A stretch of 60,860 bases of DNA, from assembly GCA_017405115.1 (NCBI GenBank), contig JAFRBA010000057.1, positions 1-60,860 of the forward strand, read 5' to 3'. Below, in pieces: positions 16,542 through 25,255 of the stretch. The DNA is from Kiritimatiellia bacterium (GTDB lineage: Bacteria; Verrucomicrobiota; Kiritimatiellia; RFP12; UBA1067). The notes beneath the pieces were generated by a model. That model worked only from the letters and a program-made list of their open reading frames with translations, searched no databases and was not told where the DNA came from. Position 1 is the first letter of the stretch. Every line of letters begins with the position of its first letter. The position numbers and the translations under genes were made by a program.

Positions 16542-18728
16542 TCATTCCTTTCTGCGTTTCACGGCTTCCGTTGCACTCTTCTTCTGCTTCGGCGAGAACG
16601 CGCCGCGTGCGATGCTCTCCGTATAGACCTGAACCATGCGGTCGAGTTTCCAGCGAATCTGCTCGGGGCCACCCACATACTCCATCGACGGCTCCCAGCC
16701 GAGACGCGAATCCGCCTCCACGAGCGGCAACGCCGCCTTGGCATTCGCGTATTCCTTTTTGGCCCATTCAAGCACGCCTGCCTTGTCTCCGGCGCGATGC
16801 GCGATGGCTCCGTGCTTCACATTGATCGCCGTAGTGACCGTGCGCTGCATGTACCGTCCCAGTCCCGCCATGCGCCGCGCCTTCTCCGACTGGGCAATCT
16901 GGTAGGGCGCGCGCCCTGCGCGCGCCGTCTCCGCCGCAATCGCATCAAAGATGTCCGCGCCCTTTCCCAACGCCACACGCATGTCTTCCAGCAGCTCCAG
17001 TTCCTTGTGCATGTCTTCCAAATCCAGCTTGCCAACCTCGCCCAGCTCAGGTTCGTAGCTGCTCCTGTCGAGGTAGTTGTAACGGGCGATGTTCTTGTTC
17101 GACGCGTGGCGCGGTATCGGAAACTCCAAGTTGTCGATATGCTTGCCGCCAAAGTTGTAGGGATAAGACGGCCCGGTGCGGAACGGCCCGTACTGATTCA
17201 CGTTGCTCGCCACATAGTCTCGCGCCGTGTCACTCCAGAGCCGCCAGGCTTCGATCACGCGGTCCACGCTCGCCGCGCCAAAGTCTCGAGCGGCAATCAT
17301 GCGCAGATGCGCCTCGAACGGAATACCGCCTTCGGTGAATGCCTCCTTCTCCAGTTCGCTCACGAACGACGGCCACCAGCCGTAGTGGTGGCATTCCATC
17401 AAACCTGAAAGCCCCCAATCCTTTTGCGCCTTTATGATGCCGTCATAGCGACGCTTCCACTGAAACGGACATGGCTGATAGGGAATCGAACCGTAGTCCC
17501 ACGTCACGCCGCCGGTGTTGGACATGGAATAGAGTCTCAGTCCTCGCTTGTGCGCCCGCTCGGCCTCGCTGGCGAAATAGCGTCCCGGTCCTTCAAAGGA
17601 GAGTGAGTAGTCCGCGCTCGGCGCATTCAGGCCATTACGCTTCACCTGCGGCTCGAACATCTCGAACGTAGCCATCAAAGCAACGTCCTGCGGGAGCTTG
17701 TCTATCAACTCCATGCGCGGCTGGACGGGCTGCCGTCCCCAGTTGTACGACCAGAACACGATCTCCATGCCCTTGCTGTGCGCATCGATTGACGCCTTGA
17801 CGGCCCGCAACCAATCGGGATAGTCGCGGCACGGCCACCACCCCGCAACCGGCCTCGTGTCGCCGGGGATGCGGTTACGGACCGTGCGTGGCTGGGCGCG
17901 TTCGTCCTTCGTCGGGAACTGGCAGCTTTCGCCTACGAACACGACGCCCTTCGCCTCTGGATAGGCGGCGGCTATACGCCCATAGGTTGAGTCGAACTTC
18001 GCCTTGGCACCCGGATCGTCCGGATGGACAAACGCCATGACATAGCTGTAGAGGTAAGTGTCAAGGCCATGCCGCTTCGCGCGGCGGATCACGTCTCGAA
18101 CATCCTGATAGGCAGCCCCTTTCGTACAGTCAACGTCCCTTACAAAGATGACGATGGCGTCCATGCCGGCATGGGCAATCTGCGCGAGGTGCGCATCGGG
18201 AAACACATCAACCGCCCAGCCGGAGTGCGTCATGCGCGGCGAGAACCTCGAACGGCGGTTCTCCACGCCCTTCCTCAGGAACGGCGCGCCGCGGAGGTTC
18301 ATCAGATCTTCGAGGTGGTAAAGCGCCTGAGCCGCCGCACGCGAATCCACCGCCCTCACCTTCACGCCGCCGCCTGTCGCGATGCTGTACGCCCGCGCCG
18401 CCATCTTGCGGTCGAGCACGATCGTCACCGTTCCTTCTCCCCCTCGCGCAAACCGCGCGCTCACGCCCATCGACACGTCGAGATAGTCGCAGAAGTCCTT
18501 CGCCGCCAACGCCAGCACGTCGTCCGCATCCCTGGGAACGCTCACCACCAAGCCATCAGCGAAGACCAATTCGTCGGCCGCCGGCTTCGCCGCCGGATCG
18601 CGCCGGTCCGACTCGTGTACGACCTCCAGCCGCTTGCGGAAGTCATAGGGCGATTCGGCCGTAGCGGAGAAGCACATCCCAAATACTGCGCCGACCGCGC
18701 AAAATGAAGTAGCTAACGATGTTTTCAT
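16542..18728 (-). CDS. secreted glycosidase-like protein (GH20/GH67-like architecture)
   Basis: This 728-residue protein starts at ATG 18728, which has AAGGAG 9 nt upstream and a signal peptide (MKTSLATSFCAVGAVFG). The first 130 residues resemble the N-terminal domain of hexosaminidases and alpha-glucuronidases (VVSVPRDADDVLALAAKDFC; ALYHLEDLMNLRG). A TIM-barrel-like region follows with RMTHSGWAVDVFPDAHLAQI and GMDAIVIFVRD, then a helical C-terminal part. The substrate is unknown. A small palindrome (GGTAGGGCG type) is embedded at 16901-16926 and gives AGRAPYQIA. It ends only 7 nt before the GH2 start, so they are probably one operon. Confidence 0.65.
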   Translation of the reverse strand: MKTSLATSFCAVGAVFGMCFSATAESPYDFRKRLEVVHESDRRDPAAKPAADELVFADGLVVSVPRDADDVLALAAKDFCDYLDVSMGVSARFARGGEGTVTIVLDRKMAARAYSIATGGGVKVRAVDSRAAAQALYHLEDLMNLRGAPFLRKGVENRRSRFSPRMTHSGWAVDVFPDAHLAQIAHAGMDAIVIFVRDVDCTKGAAYQDVRDVIRRAKRHGLDTYLYSYVMAFVHPDDPGAKAKFDSTYGRIAAAYPEAKGVVFVGESCQFPTKDERAQPRTVRNRIPGDTRPVAGWWPCRDYPDWLRAVKASIDAHSKGMEIVFWSYNWGRQPVQPRMELIDKLPQDVALMATFEMFEPQVKRNGLNAPSADYSLSFEGPGRYFASEAERAHKRGLRLYSMSNTGGVTWDYGSIPYQPCPFQWKRRYDGIIKAQKDWGLSGLMECHHYGWWPSFVSELEKEAFTEGGIPFEAHLRMIAARDFGAASVDRVIEAWRLWSDTARDYVASNVNQYGPFRTGPSYPYNFGGKHIDNLEFPIPRHASNKNIARYNYLDRSSYEPELGEVGKLDLEDMHKELELLEDMRVALGKGADIFDAIAAETARAGRAPYQIAQSEKARRMAGLGRYMQRTVTTAINVKHGAIAHRAGDKAGVLEWAKKEYANAKAALPLVEADSRLGWEPSMEYVGGPEQIRWKLDRMVQVYTESIARGAFSPKQKKSATEAVKRRKE
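16901..16926. repeat. REP-like palindrome in frame inside the GH20/67-like gene
   Basis: The GGTAGGGCG shoulder is followed by an 8-bp stem GGCGCGCG/CGCGCGCC with a 5-nt loop. Confidence 0.65.
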
Positions 18729-18837
18729 GGCGAGCATCTCCTTTGGTTGTGCGGCGAGACAACCGCGCTTGCATGGCAATGATACCACAAAGCGCTTGTT
18801 TTTTTCGGCAAAATCCACCTGTAAAATCAGGAAAGAG
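18729..18837 (-). promoter_or_regulatory. promoter and leader duplicated upstream of two surface-protein genes (copy 1)
   Basis: Roughly 110 bp are about 80% identical to 28019-28130. Shared parts on the minus strand are a CCTGATTTTACAGG inverted repeat, a conserved TTTTGCCGAAAAAA run, an extended -10 TGGTATCAT (TATCAT at 18779-18784) with CATTGCCATG following, a GGTTGT/ACAACC stem in the leader, and the Shine-Dalgarno AAGGAGATG. Conservation without a shared coding frame in use suggests a common regulatory module. Confidence 0.6.
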
Positions 18838-18940
18838 AGGGTTTGAGAGGCCAATTTCCTTTCAGTCCGGACAATAAGTCGAGCCACGCAGCGCCTGATG
18901 CGGAGACCACAGCCAGCAAAAACAGCACGCAAGTCATCAT
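18827..18940 (-). pseudogene. 37-codon remnant with signal peptide and GH5-like C-terminus
   Basis: A tiny frame reads a signal-peptide-like start (MMTCVLFLLAVVSASGAAW) and then LLSGLKGNW. The last part resembles the end of the GH5 gene at 12514 (LLSVLKGN), including the 3' flanking bases and the following 9-bp repeat. It therefore looks like the two ends of a GH5 paralogue joined by a large deletion. Its ATG overlaps the stop of the preceding gene (ATGA), so it may still be translated. Confidence 0.4.
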
Positions 18941-19851
18941 CTCTTCATCGGCTTGTTGTACCCGATGTATTTCGTTATGTCGGTGAGCTTGCCGTCCTTG
19001 AGGTCGCCGAACTGGACGACTACCTGCGGCACGACGGGCGATTTGACATCCCAGTTGTTGTTGAGCGTGATGCAGCAGGTAAGGCGCACGGCGCCGCCCA
19101 GTCCCCCCGGCACAACGTCCATGCCGTGCGTCCAGCCGAAGAGGTGCTTGCCCACGACCTTGAAGTCCCTGTCGAACACGATGAAGTTCGGCGTCCTCGC
19201 CGCCTCGTCGCGCGTGTAGTAGCAGGCGTAGATGAACTTGCCGTCCGTGGCGAGGTTCTGCGCCCCGCACGACGCCTCCTCGCCGTGGTCGACGACGAAC
19301 GGCTTGCCTATCGGCTCCAGCGTCTCGGCGTCGAACTTGCCGAAGTAGTTCCTGTTGCCGACGGGCGAGTTCCAGTCCTCCATGCCCATCGCGAGGATGA
19401 TCACGCCGTCGAGGCACGTGATTCCGTCCGCGGCGTTCTGCCATTCCGGCATGCGCCGCTCCTTGACCGGCTCAAGCGTATCGGCGTCGTACACCCTTAT
19501 CGCGGTGCACCCCTTCGCGCCCTTCTTCGCGGGCGGCTCCCACGCGCCGACATAGACGCGCCCCTTCCAGTGGCAGATGTCGCCGCCGTGCGGGACGGCC
19601 TCCACGCGCTTCAGAAAGCGCCCCTTCCAGTCCGTCTTGACGACCTGGTTGTGGAACGAGAAGAAGAGCGCGTTGGACGTGGCGCACATGCCCTGAGAAT
19701 GCCCGGGGCATTTGCCGTCGATCACTTTCTTCACCGCGTCCGGCGCCGTGAGAACAGGACTCCAGCTCGGAACCTTCCAGTTCCCGGCCTCCGCCCACAC
19801 ATTGGCGGCCAGCACAGCCGCCGCAAACGACATTACGCATTTTGCTCTCAT
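18937..19851 (-). CDS. secreted beta-propeller-like protein
   Basis: This 304-residue protein has a signal peptide (MRAKCVMSFAAAVLAANVWA) and repeated short blade-like segments ending in aromatic/Gly patterns (CHWKGRVYVGAWE, CLDGVIILAMGMEDW, ATDGKFIYACYY). This pattern suggests a six- or seven-bladed propeller, which in glycan loci may bind or process sugars. No catalytic residues can be assigned. It is 16 nt downstream of a PHP-like gene in the same direction. Confidence 0.55.
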   Translation of the reverse strand: MRAKCVMSFAAAVLAANVWAEAGNWKVPSWSPVLTAPDAVKKVIDGKCPGHSQGMCATSNALFFSFHNQVVKTDWKGRFLKRVEAVPHGGDICHWKGRVYVGAWEPPAKKGAKGCTAIRVYDADTLEPVKERRMPEWQNAADGITCLDGVIILAMGMEDWNSPVGNRNYFGKFDAETLEPIGKPFVVDHGEEASCGAQNLATDGKFIYACYYTRDEAARTPNFIVFDRDFKVVGKHLFGWTHGMDVVPGGLGGAVRLTCCITLNNNWDVKSPVVPQVVVQFGDLKDGKLTDITKYIGYNKPMKR

Positions 19852-19867
19852 CGTATCTCCGCTCCCT

Positions 19868-21184
19868 TCATAAACTCCCGTCCGCAGACCAGCCCGTGGC
19901 GTTCAGGTCACATGCAAGACGGCTCTCGACCCGCACCGGTTTTCGGTTTACAAGCATCATCGGCTGCGTGTAGATCGACTCGTCGGAGCCGTCTAGGGCG
20001 TAGGCCCTCGCCCGCAGAAAGACGTACTTGCTCTCGTCGCCTGGAGAGACGGAGAACGACAGCTCCTGCGCCTTGTTCCTCCACGCGCTGATTCCGCGCC
20101 CCGTCATCAGCTGTATGTGCGCGGGCTTGTCGAGCGTGACGCGGAACTCCCGCCCGTCGAAGCGTATCGACGTGAAGCGGAGGATTCCCCGTCCCTTGAT
20201 CGCTCCGTACCAGTTGCCCTGGCGGTACGCCCGGAGACACGCATGCACGGTCTTCTCCGGCACAAGCAGCACGTTCGTGCCGCACGTCTGCCCCCAGTCC
20301 GGCACGAAGAAGCCGAAGCACTGGCGTCCGGTAAGGAGAATCCGGTCCCAGTAGTCTTCGCAGTATTCCTTGGTCCAAGGCCAGGTCTTGCTCATGTTGT
20401 ACACCTCTATGCCGAGGACGCGGGGGTCGAAGTCCAGAAGATCCCATATGAGCTCGTCCGGATGGTTGGACCAGGACGGATGGTTGATCGTCACGCCTCC
20501 TCCGTCCGGGTAGACGAGCGCGTCAAGCATCCGGCGAATCGAAGTGTGCACGTCCTCCCCGCATCCCCAGCTGTACCCGTGCTTGAACGTCTTGAAACCA
20601 CCGCCCTGGTCGAACGTGCCCGAGGCGTAGGCTGAACCCGGCGCGCAGAGGTGCAGGCTGCAGTATCGGTCGGTGAACCAGTGGTGTTCGGCGTTCGGCG
20701 CCTCGAGTATGTTGTCGGGGGCGTTCGGGAAGCGAAGCTCGCCTTCGGTGAACGGCAGCATGGCGCGGCGCTCAGGCTTCAGCTGATCCGCCCACTGCCC
20801 AACGATCTTGTTCCAGTCGATCGGGCCCTCGATCCGTTTGCCGTTCAGCATCACCGGAAAGTCGTGGTGCACCCAGTAGTGCCTGTCGCGGAACGTCTTC
20901 ACCGGCATCGTCGGCGCGGACGGATAGTAGTTCGAGAGCGTCAGGAACTCAAAGCCGCGCTTCAGGTACGAATCCAGCATCTCCTGGCTCGTGCAGTGGC
21001 AGTGGGAAGAAGTATGCACCTCCTTCACCGTCGCCCAGTCGATGCCGGAGTAAGGCCTGGGATTGCGCGGCGGAACCGTAGCGGCGGAGCGCATCGCCCC
21101 GGACTTCGCCCCCTCGTCCGCGAAACTTCGACTTCCCAGCACCGCAGTGGCGGCAACGCAGAAACTACGTCTTGTCATCTTCAT
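19868..21184 (-). CDS. Tat-exported PHP-like hydrolase (divergent copy)
   Basis: This 438-residue protein has a twin-arginine leader MKMTRRSFCVAATAV. It shares the overall plan of the PHP proteins at 8253 and 23831: HTSSHCHC replaces the usual H-x-H metal motif, TLSNYYP replaces SDHN, and a TINHPSWSNHPDE segment and a beta-rich C-terminus follow. The altered first motif means metal binding may differ. The start context (GGACTATGAAGATGACAAG) is almost the same as that of the GH2 gene at 16534, suggesting a copied translation-start module. Confidence 0.65.
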   Translation of the reverse strand: MKMTRRSFCVAATAVLGSRSFADEGAKSGAMRSAATVPPRNPRPYSGIDWATVKEVHTSSHCHCTSQEMLDSYLKRGFEFLTLSNYYPSAPTMPVKTFRDRHYWVHHDFPVMLNGKRIEGPIDWNKIVGQWADQLKPERRAMLPFTEGELRFPNAPDNILEAPNAEHHWFTDRYCSLHLCAPGSAYASGTFDQGGGFKTFKHGYSWGCGEDVHTSIRRMLDALVYPDGGGVTINHPSWSNHPDELIWDLLDFDPRVLGIEVYNMSKTWPWTKEYCEDYWDRILLTGRQCFGFFVPDWGQTCGTNVLLVPEKTVHACLRAYRQGNWYGAIKGRGILRFTSIRFDGREFRVTLDKPAHIQLMTGRGISAWRNKAQELSFSVSPGDESKYVFLRARAYALDGSDESIYTQPMMLVNRKPVRVESRLACDLNATGWSADGSL

Positions 21185-21282
21185 AGTTCGATCATTTCCT
21201 TCATTCCGACCTCAGACATCAATGGCGTTCGGTGATTTGACGCCTTCATTGACACGCAAGCATTGTAATGCAACGGCGAACA

Positions 21283-23823
21283 TTAACGTATCTCCTTAGA
21301 CTTAAGCAGCTGAATGTTGCGGAGCCAGAACGTGCATTTCATCCCCTTTGGATTCGCCCCAAGCCGAATGGCTTTCACAGCCGGCCTCTTCTGTTTGCCG
21401 CCCGCCAACTCGGTCGAAAGCTCTATCCGGCGTGGTTCCCATTCCGAAAGCGGAGCCGGATACGGCATGAAAAGATCTGGCTTTGCGCTGTCCTCGTAAA
21501 CAAGCATAAGATACTGGCAGGCGAAATCGTTTTCCGGCTTGTCCTGCACGCTCTTGACCTCAAACTGGATGAACTGGGCATCCGCAAGATTCTCCGTCGG
21601 CAAGTTGAGCGTGTATGTCGGATAGAACCACTTGTCCACCCCCTGCTTGTCCCAGGAAAGGTCGAAGCGGAGAGCCTTCTCGTTCTCGTCCCAGACGACG
21701 GAATATCCGCTTGCCGTCGTGTTCTTCTTCCAACTGGCGGGGGCGTTTGCATTGATTGGCTGTCGTGTACATGAATCAAGAAACTTCTTCTCCAGACGCA
21801 CCGGCATTGAAAGCCGACTTGTCCGCCGACCATCAAACATGCCCGACAGCACAAGACCGGGTTGAAGGTTTGAGAGTTTGAGAGTTTGAGAGTTTTTGGT
21901 TTTTATTTCAACCACGGAAGACACAGAACTCACGGAATTCTCCTCTCCGTGTATTCTGTGTATTCCGTGGTTAATATCTCCCTCATTCGGCACAAATAGA
22001 CAGTCGTAAGCGACGCAGCCTTTCGCCGGGAGCAGTATTCGTTCGGGCAGATTCTCAAGCGTTCCACCGCTGACATCCACATGTCCCTCTTTCACCTTGC
22101 CGTCCAGATTCCAGACTTCGACACGCATACGCCCCTTGTCCTTCTTGAGTTCGGCGACAGACTTGTGTCCGGCGATTCCAAAATCGCGCTTGTCGAGATC
22201 AACCCTGAAGATGACACGCATGTCCTCGTCCGCCGCCGCCTTGTAGGGTGTAGGCTTGCCGCACGACAACGCCGGCACATCCGCCTTGAAACCTTCCAGC
22301 CCCGACAGATAGGCCGGATAGCGCATCGAGGAAAGCGACAGCGTCCCGTTCTCCGCCCGAACTCGTGAACGCATGCCGCACAGATCGGTCACATCGTACT
22401 CGCCATCACGGACCTGCAGTCTGAACGGTTTCTCAAGCAATGGCTTGGCCGACGGCACGTTTGCGTCCGTGTCAACCGGCGAAACCGACCAGAACATCAT
22501 CGTCTGGATGCTGTTCGGCTGCTCAAACAGATACGCGCGCTGTCCATCGCCCACGCGCACTTCACCAAGCAGACGAGCGGAGCCGAGTTCCTGAATCATC
22601 GTGCTCATTGCCGAATACGTGGGCTTGACGGTTCCGTCCCGACGCATCACGCCCCAATCTTTGCCGCCCGCCCCTTCATTGTAGGTGCCGAACACGAACA
22701 GATAGTTTCGCGCCACACCCTGCATCTGAAACGCAACTTGGCTCTTCGCGTAAAACTCAGCATGTATCAACTCCTGCTCTGGCGAGTGCGCCTTGACTCC
22801 GCGAATCACACTCTCTCTGGTGCCTCTCCCTTCCTGTTGCGTTCCGCTCTCCGTCATCCACACAGCACGATCTGGAATCCCAACACGCTTCATGAACGTG
22901 CGCAAATCCGCAAAGACACCCGGATACTGCGCGATAGGCGCATACGTATGGAAGTTGAACACATCGGAATACTTCGCCAAGTCGTTGGCAAAAAGACCTT
23001 CATCGTAAACGCTCCGCGCGGCAATGCAAAGCGAACCGGGCAAAACGAGCATTTCGGGATATCCAGCATCCTTCGCTCCATCCCTGAAGCCGAGATATGC
23101 AGCCTTCATCGTGGCGGCATAGTCCCAAACTGGCTCTGGCGCGTAAGCCGATACGTCTATCTCGTTCCAGAACTCCCAGTCCTCCATCCTGTTTCCGAAC
23201 GTCGCTGCTGTCTTGCGGCAGAACTCATGCAGAGCCGTAAGGTCGGAGGGCAGCTTCTGCATTTTCTTCACGTATGTCGCCGTGTCGTGGAACATCCCCG
23301 ATATGCCGATCTTCCGCTCATGCAGCAAGTCGGCGTTGTAGAGGTAGTGCCCGAAATTATACTCTGACGGATTCTTGTTCACCTCCGCCCAGCTCAAGCG
23401 GTCACGAACATGTGGAATGCCAGCAAGAGCGATCAAGTCACTCACCAATCTAAACGTGTCGCCGCCGTACCACGGACAAAGAAACCGTCCTTTGCGCGAC
23501 ACCCAACTCTGTGCCGAATCGACGCCATAGAACGAGTTCTTGTCGAACGTGCGCTTCTCCGGCTTCGGAACGACGGCAAAGGTCACGTCCTCATCCCCGC
23601 AACGAAGATGGTAATATCCAACCGAAAGGCATGAGAGTATTTTTTTCGACAATTCGCGGCCTTGCCAGTCGGTAAGCGTCCAGACCGAATCAGCAGGAGC
23701 GTTGCTTACAGTGAGAGTCGATCCCTCTACATAGACATGCCCCGGAGCATCAAGCGACACACCAGCCGAAACCGCACTCGCCCCCGCAACGACAAGTGCC
23801 AAACATAAGCATTGATTCTTCAC
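21283..23823 (-). CDS. secreted clan-A glycoside hydrolase (GH39/GH5-like), repeat-interrupted
   Basis: This 846-residue protein has a signal peptide, an N-terminal beta domain (about 25-85), a TIM barrel with acid/base Glu in WEFWNEID (about residue 215) and nucleophile Glu in WMTESGTQQ (about 305), then beta-rich C-terminal domains. Clan-A enzymes of this type act on beta-linked sugars; the family assignment is approximate. Between the accessory domains, two unrelated repeats lie side by side in frame: a 27-bp-arm inverted repeat (encoding NHGIHRIHGEENSVSSVSS) and an 8-bp tandem repeat (SQTLKLSNL). A cryptic linker function is possible. Confidence 0.7.
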   Translation of the reverse strand: MKNQCLCLALVVAGASAVSAGVSLDAPGHVYVEGSTLTVSNAPADSVWTLTDWQGRELSKKILSCLSVGYYHLRCGDEDVTFAVVPKPEKRTFDKNSFYGVDSAQSWVSRKGRFLCPWYGGDTFRLVSDLIALAGIPHVRDRLSWAEVNKNPSEYNFGHYLYNADLLHERKIGISGMFHDTATYVKKMQKLPSDLTALHEFCRKTAATFGNRMEDWEFWNEIDVSAYAPEPVWDYAATMKAAYLGFRDGAKDAGYPEMLVLPGSLCIAARSVYDEGLFANDLAKYSDVFNFHTYAPIAQYPGVFADLRTFMKRVGIPDRAVWMTESGTQQEGRGTRESVIRGVKAHSPEQELIHAEFYAKSQVAFQMQGVARNYLFVFGTYNEGAGGKDWGVMRRDGTVKPTYSAMSTMIQELGSARLLGEVRVGDGQRAYLFEQPNSIQTMMFWSVSPVDTDANVPSAKPLLEKPFRLQVRDGEYDVTDLCGMRSRVRAENGTLSLSSMRYPAYLSGLEGFKADVPALSCGKPTPYKAAADEDMRVIFRVDLDKRDFGIAGHKSVAELKKDKGRMRVEVWNLDGKVKEGHVDVSGGTLENLPERILLPAKGCVAYDCLFVPNEGDINHGIHRIHGEENSVSSVSSVVEIKTKNSQTLKLSNLQPGLVLSGMFDGRRTSRLSMPVRLEKKFLDSCTRQPINANAPASWKKNTTASGYSVVWDENEKALRFDLSWDKQGVDKWFYPTYTLNLPTENLADAQFIQFEVKSVQDKPENDFACQYLMLVYEDSAKPDLFMPYPAPLSEWEPRRIELSTELAGGKQKRPAVKAIRLGANPKGMKCTFWLRNIQLLKSKEIR
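21866..21893. repeat. 8-bp tandem repeat (GTTTGAGA), three units
   Basis: Three GTTTGAGA units and a trailing GTTTTT lie inside the GH39-like gene. The unit is one base shorter than the 9-bp family, so this copy changes frame along its length. Confidence 0.7.
21910..21972. repeat. long imperfect inverted repeat inside a coding region
   Basis: Arms of 27 bp (21910-21936 and 21946-21972, starting AACCACGGAA) match at 24 positions around a 9-nt loop. The ACGGA-ACACAGA-ACGG wording resembles dispersed repeats seen in other environmental genomes. Confidence 0.8.
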
Positions 23824-23830
23824 AAGCTTT

Positions 23831-25231
23831 TTACCTGTAAGGTTGAGTCCAAGCCACTTTCATTGGCGGATGCATCTTCTGGATGGCGTTCGGATAAATG
23901 GCTGGTTCGTCCGCTTCAACACGAGCGCGGACATAGAGGTCATCAGACCGCATCTTATACGACGCACGTACCGCCTCGCCATTTCCGAACGCGACGGACT
24001 TTGCAACAGCTCCAACTTCGCCAGAGTAGATTGGCACCCTGCGCACAGGCCGATCCCCTTTCTCTGGAATCGTCACAACGTCAACTGGCTCGGTGTTGGC
24101 CCCACGCCTTGTCGTGATGAACTTCACCTTGTAGGAGACGCCGGGCTTTGCCGGAACGGCGACCGAGAGCGTATGCGTCGCACCGTCAAAGCAAACGTCC
24201 TCCAGGTCGAATCCGCCAGCCGCATAGAAGTCGCCTCTGTCCATGGCCGCAAAAAGCGCGGACGGCGTAAGCGCATCGGCACGGACGCCAATCCACGCAT
24301 CGCGGAACACGATGGGACTGTGGCTTGTGCCGCTGTCGGGATACCAGTGCGAGTCTTCAGTCGCCACGCCATATAGCAACGGTTCGCCGCGAAGACACCT
24401 CACGGCGTTCACTACGTCCCAGATGCGGTCGTTGTCTAAGCCGTCATGCGGCATCGGAGCCTCCGGCGGCCAGTCGCAACCGGTGTTGCATACCTCAAAG
24501 AAGCGCACGTCGGGGTTGGCAAGAATATCCTCTGGCAGAACATCATAGTAGCGCCAGTGCGGATGGTTGGCGAAGAAGATATGCGGCGCATTTCCTTTCG
24601 TCTTCGCCATCGCATCCACCTGATCCTTTGCTTCGCGCATGACCTCGGCAACGGTCTTGCCTTTTATCTCCTCGATGAGCGGCTTGCCACGATAGCGTGG
24701 TATCACCTCGTCAAGGCCGACATAGTTAACGTGCAGATCGCGCCGCACTCCTTTCGCGTCCAGAATAAGCGTGGTCACTTCGCAGCCAGGCATGAACAAG
24801 AACTTTCCTGGCTCACTGAAGCGGGCGGCGATCTCGGACATCGGACTCATTCGCACCTCTGTCTTGCCGTCCCTCGTTCGCCACTTCGCATCGGGGAACG
24901 CCGCCTTGAACGCCTCGAACACGGACGGCTCGATTGTCTTCGGCGGCCATTTGCCGTCAAGCGGCGCGACCTCGATCCAGCGGTCGGGGTCTGCGCCGAT
25001 GCGGTTGTGGTCGGTGATGGAGAAGAAGTCGTATCCGCCGTTCTTGTAGGCGGCGACCGCCTGCTCCGGCAAGGCGCGTCCGTCAGACCAGCAGGTGTGC
25101 GCGTGGATCATGCCGCGATACCAACGCTTGCCAGACGCGGTAGGGCGCGTTGTCCCCAACGCGCCGCCAAGGCACGGCCTTCCCGCCACCGCAGCGGCGG
25201 CGACGCAGAAATCACGTCTTGTCATCTTCAT
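23831..25231 (-). CDS. Tat-exported PHP-domain hydrolase (copy 2)
   Basis: This 466-residue protein is close to the PHP protein at 8253: both share GKRWYRGM/GRRWYRGM, HAHTCWSDGRALPEQAVAAYK, TDHNR and a DLYVRARVE tail. The start is taken at ATG 25231 (MKMTRRDF) by analogy with the paralogue at 21184; an ATG five codons upstream is an alternative. The segment encoding GGALGTTRPTA just after the signal peptide is a REP-like palindrome missing from the paralogue. It ends 7 nt before the start of the GH39-like gene. Confidence 0.75.
   Translation of the reverse strand: MKMTRRDFCVAAAAVAGRPCLGGALGTTRPTASGKRWYRGMIHAHTCWSDGRALPEQAVAAYKNGGYDFFSITDHNRIGADPDRWIEVAPLDGKWPPKTIEPSVFEAFKAAFPDAKWRTRDGKTEVRMSPMSEIAARFSEPGKFLFMPGCEVTTLILDAKGVRRDLHVNYVGLDEVIPRYRGKPLIEEIKGKTVAEVMREAKDQVDAMAKTKGNAPHIFFANHPHWRYYDVLPEDILANPDVRFFEVCNTGCDWPPEAPMPHDGLDNDRIWDVVNAVRCLRGEPLLYGVATEDSHWYPDSGTSHSPIVFRDAWIGVRADALTPSALFAAMDRGDFYAAGGFDLEDVCFDGATHTLSVAVPAKPGVSYKVKFITTRRGANTEPVDVVTIPEKGDRPVRRVPIYSGEVGAVAKSVAFGNGEAVRASYKMRSDDLYVRARVEADEPAIYPNAIQKMHPPMKVAWTQPYR
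25139..25165. repeat. REP-like palindrome in frame inside PHP copy 2
   Basis: The GGTAGGGCG shoulder is followed by an 8-bp stem GGCGCGTT/AACGCGCC with a 6-nt loop. Confidence 0.7.
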
Positions 25232-25255
25232 CGTCGTCTTCAACATCCAGCGTAT

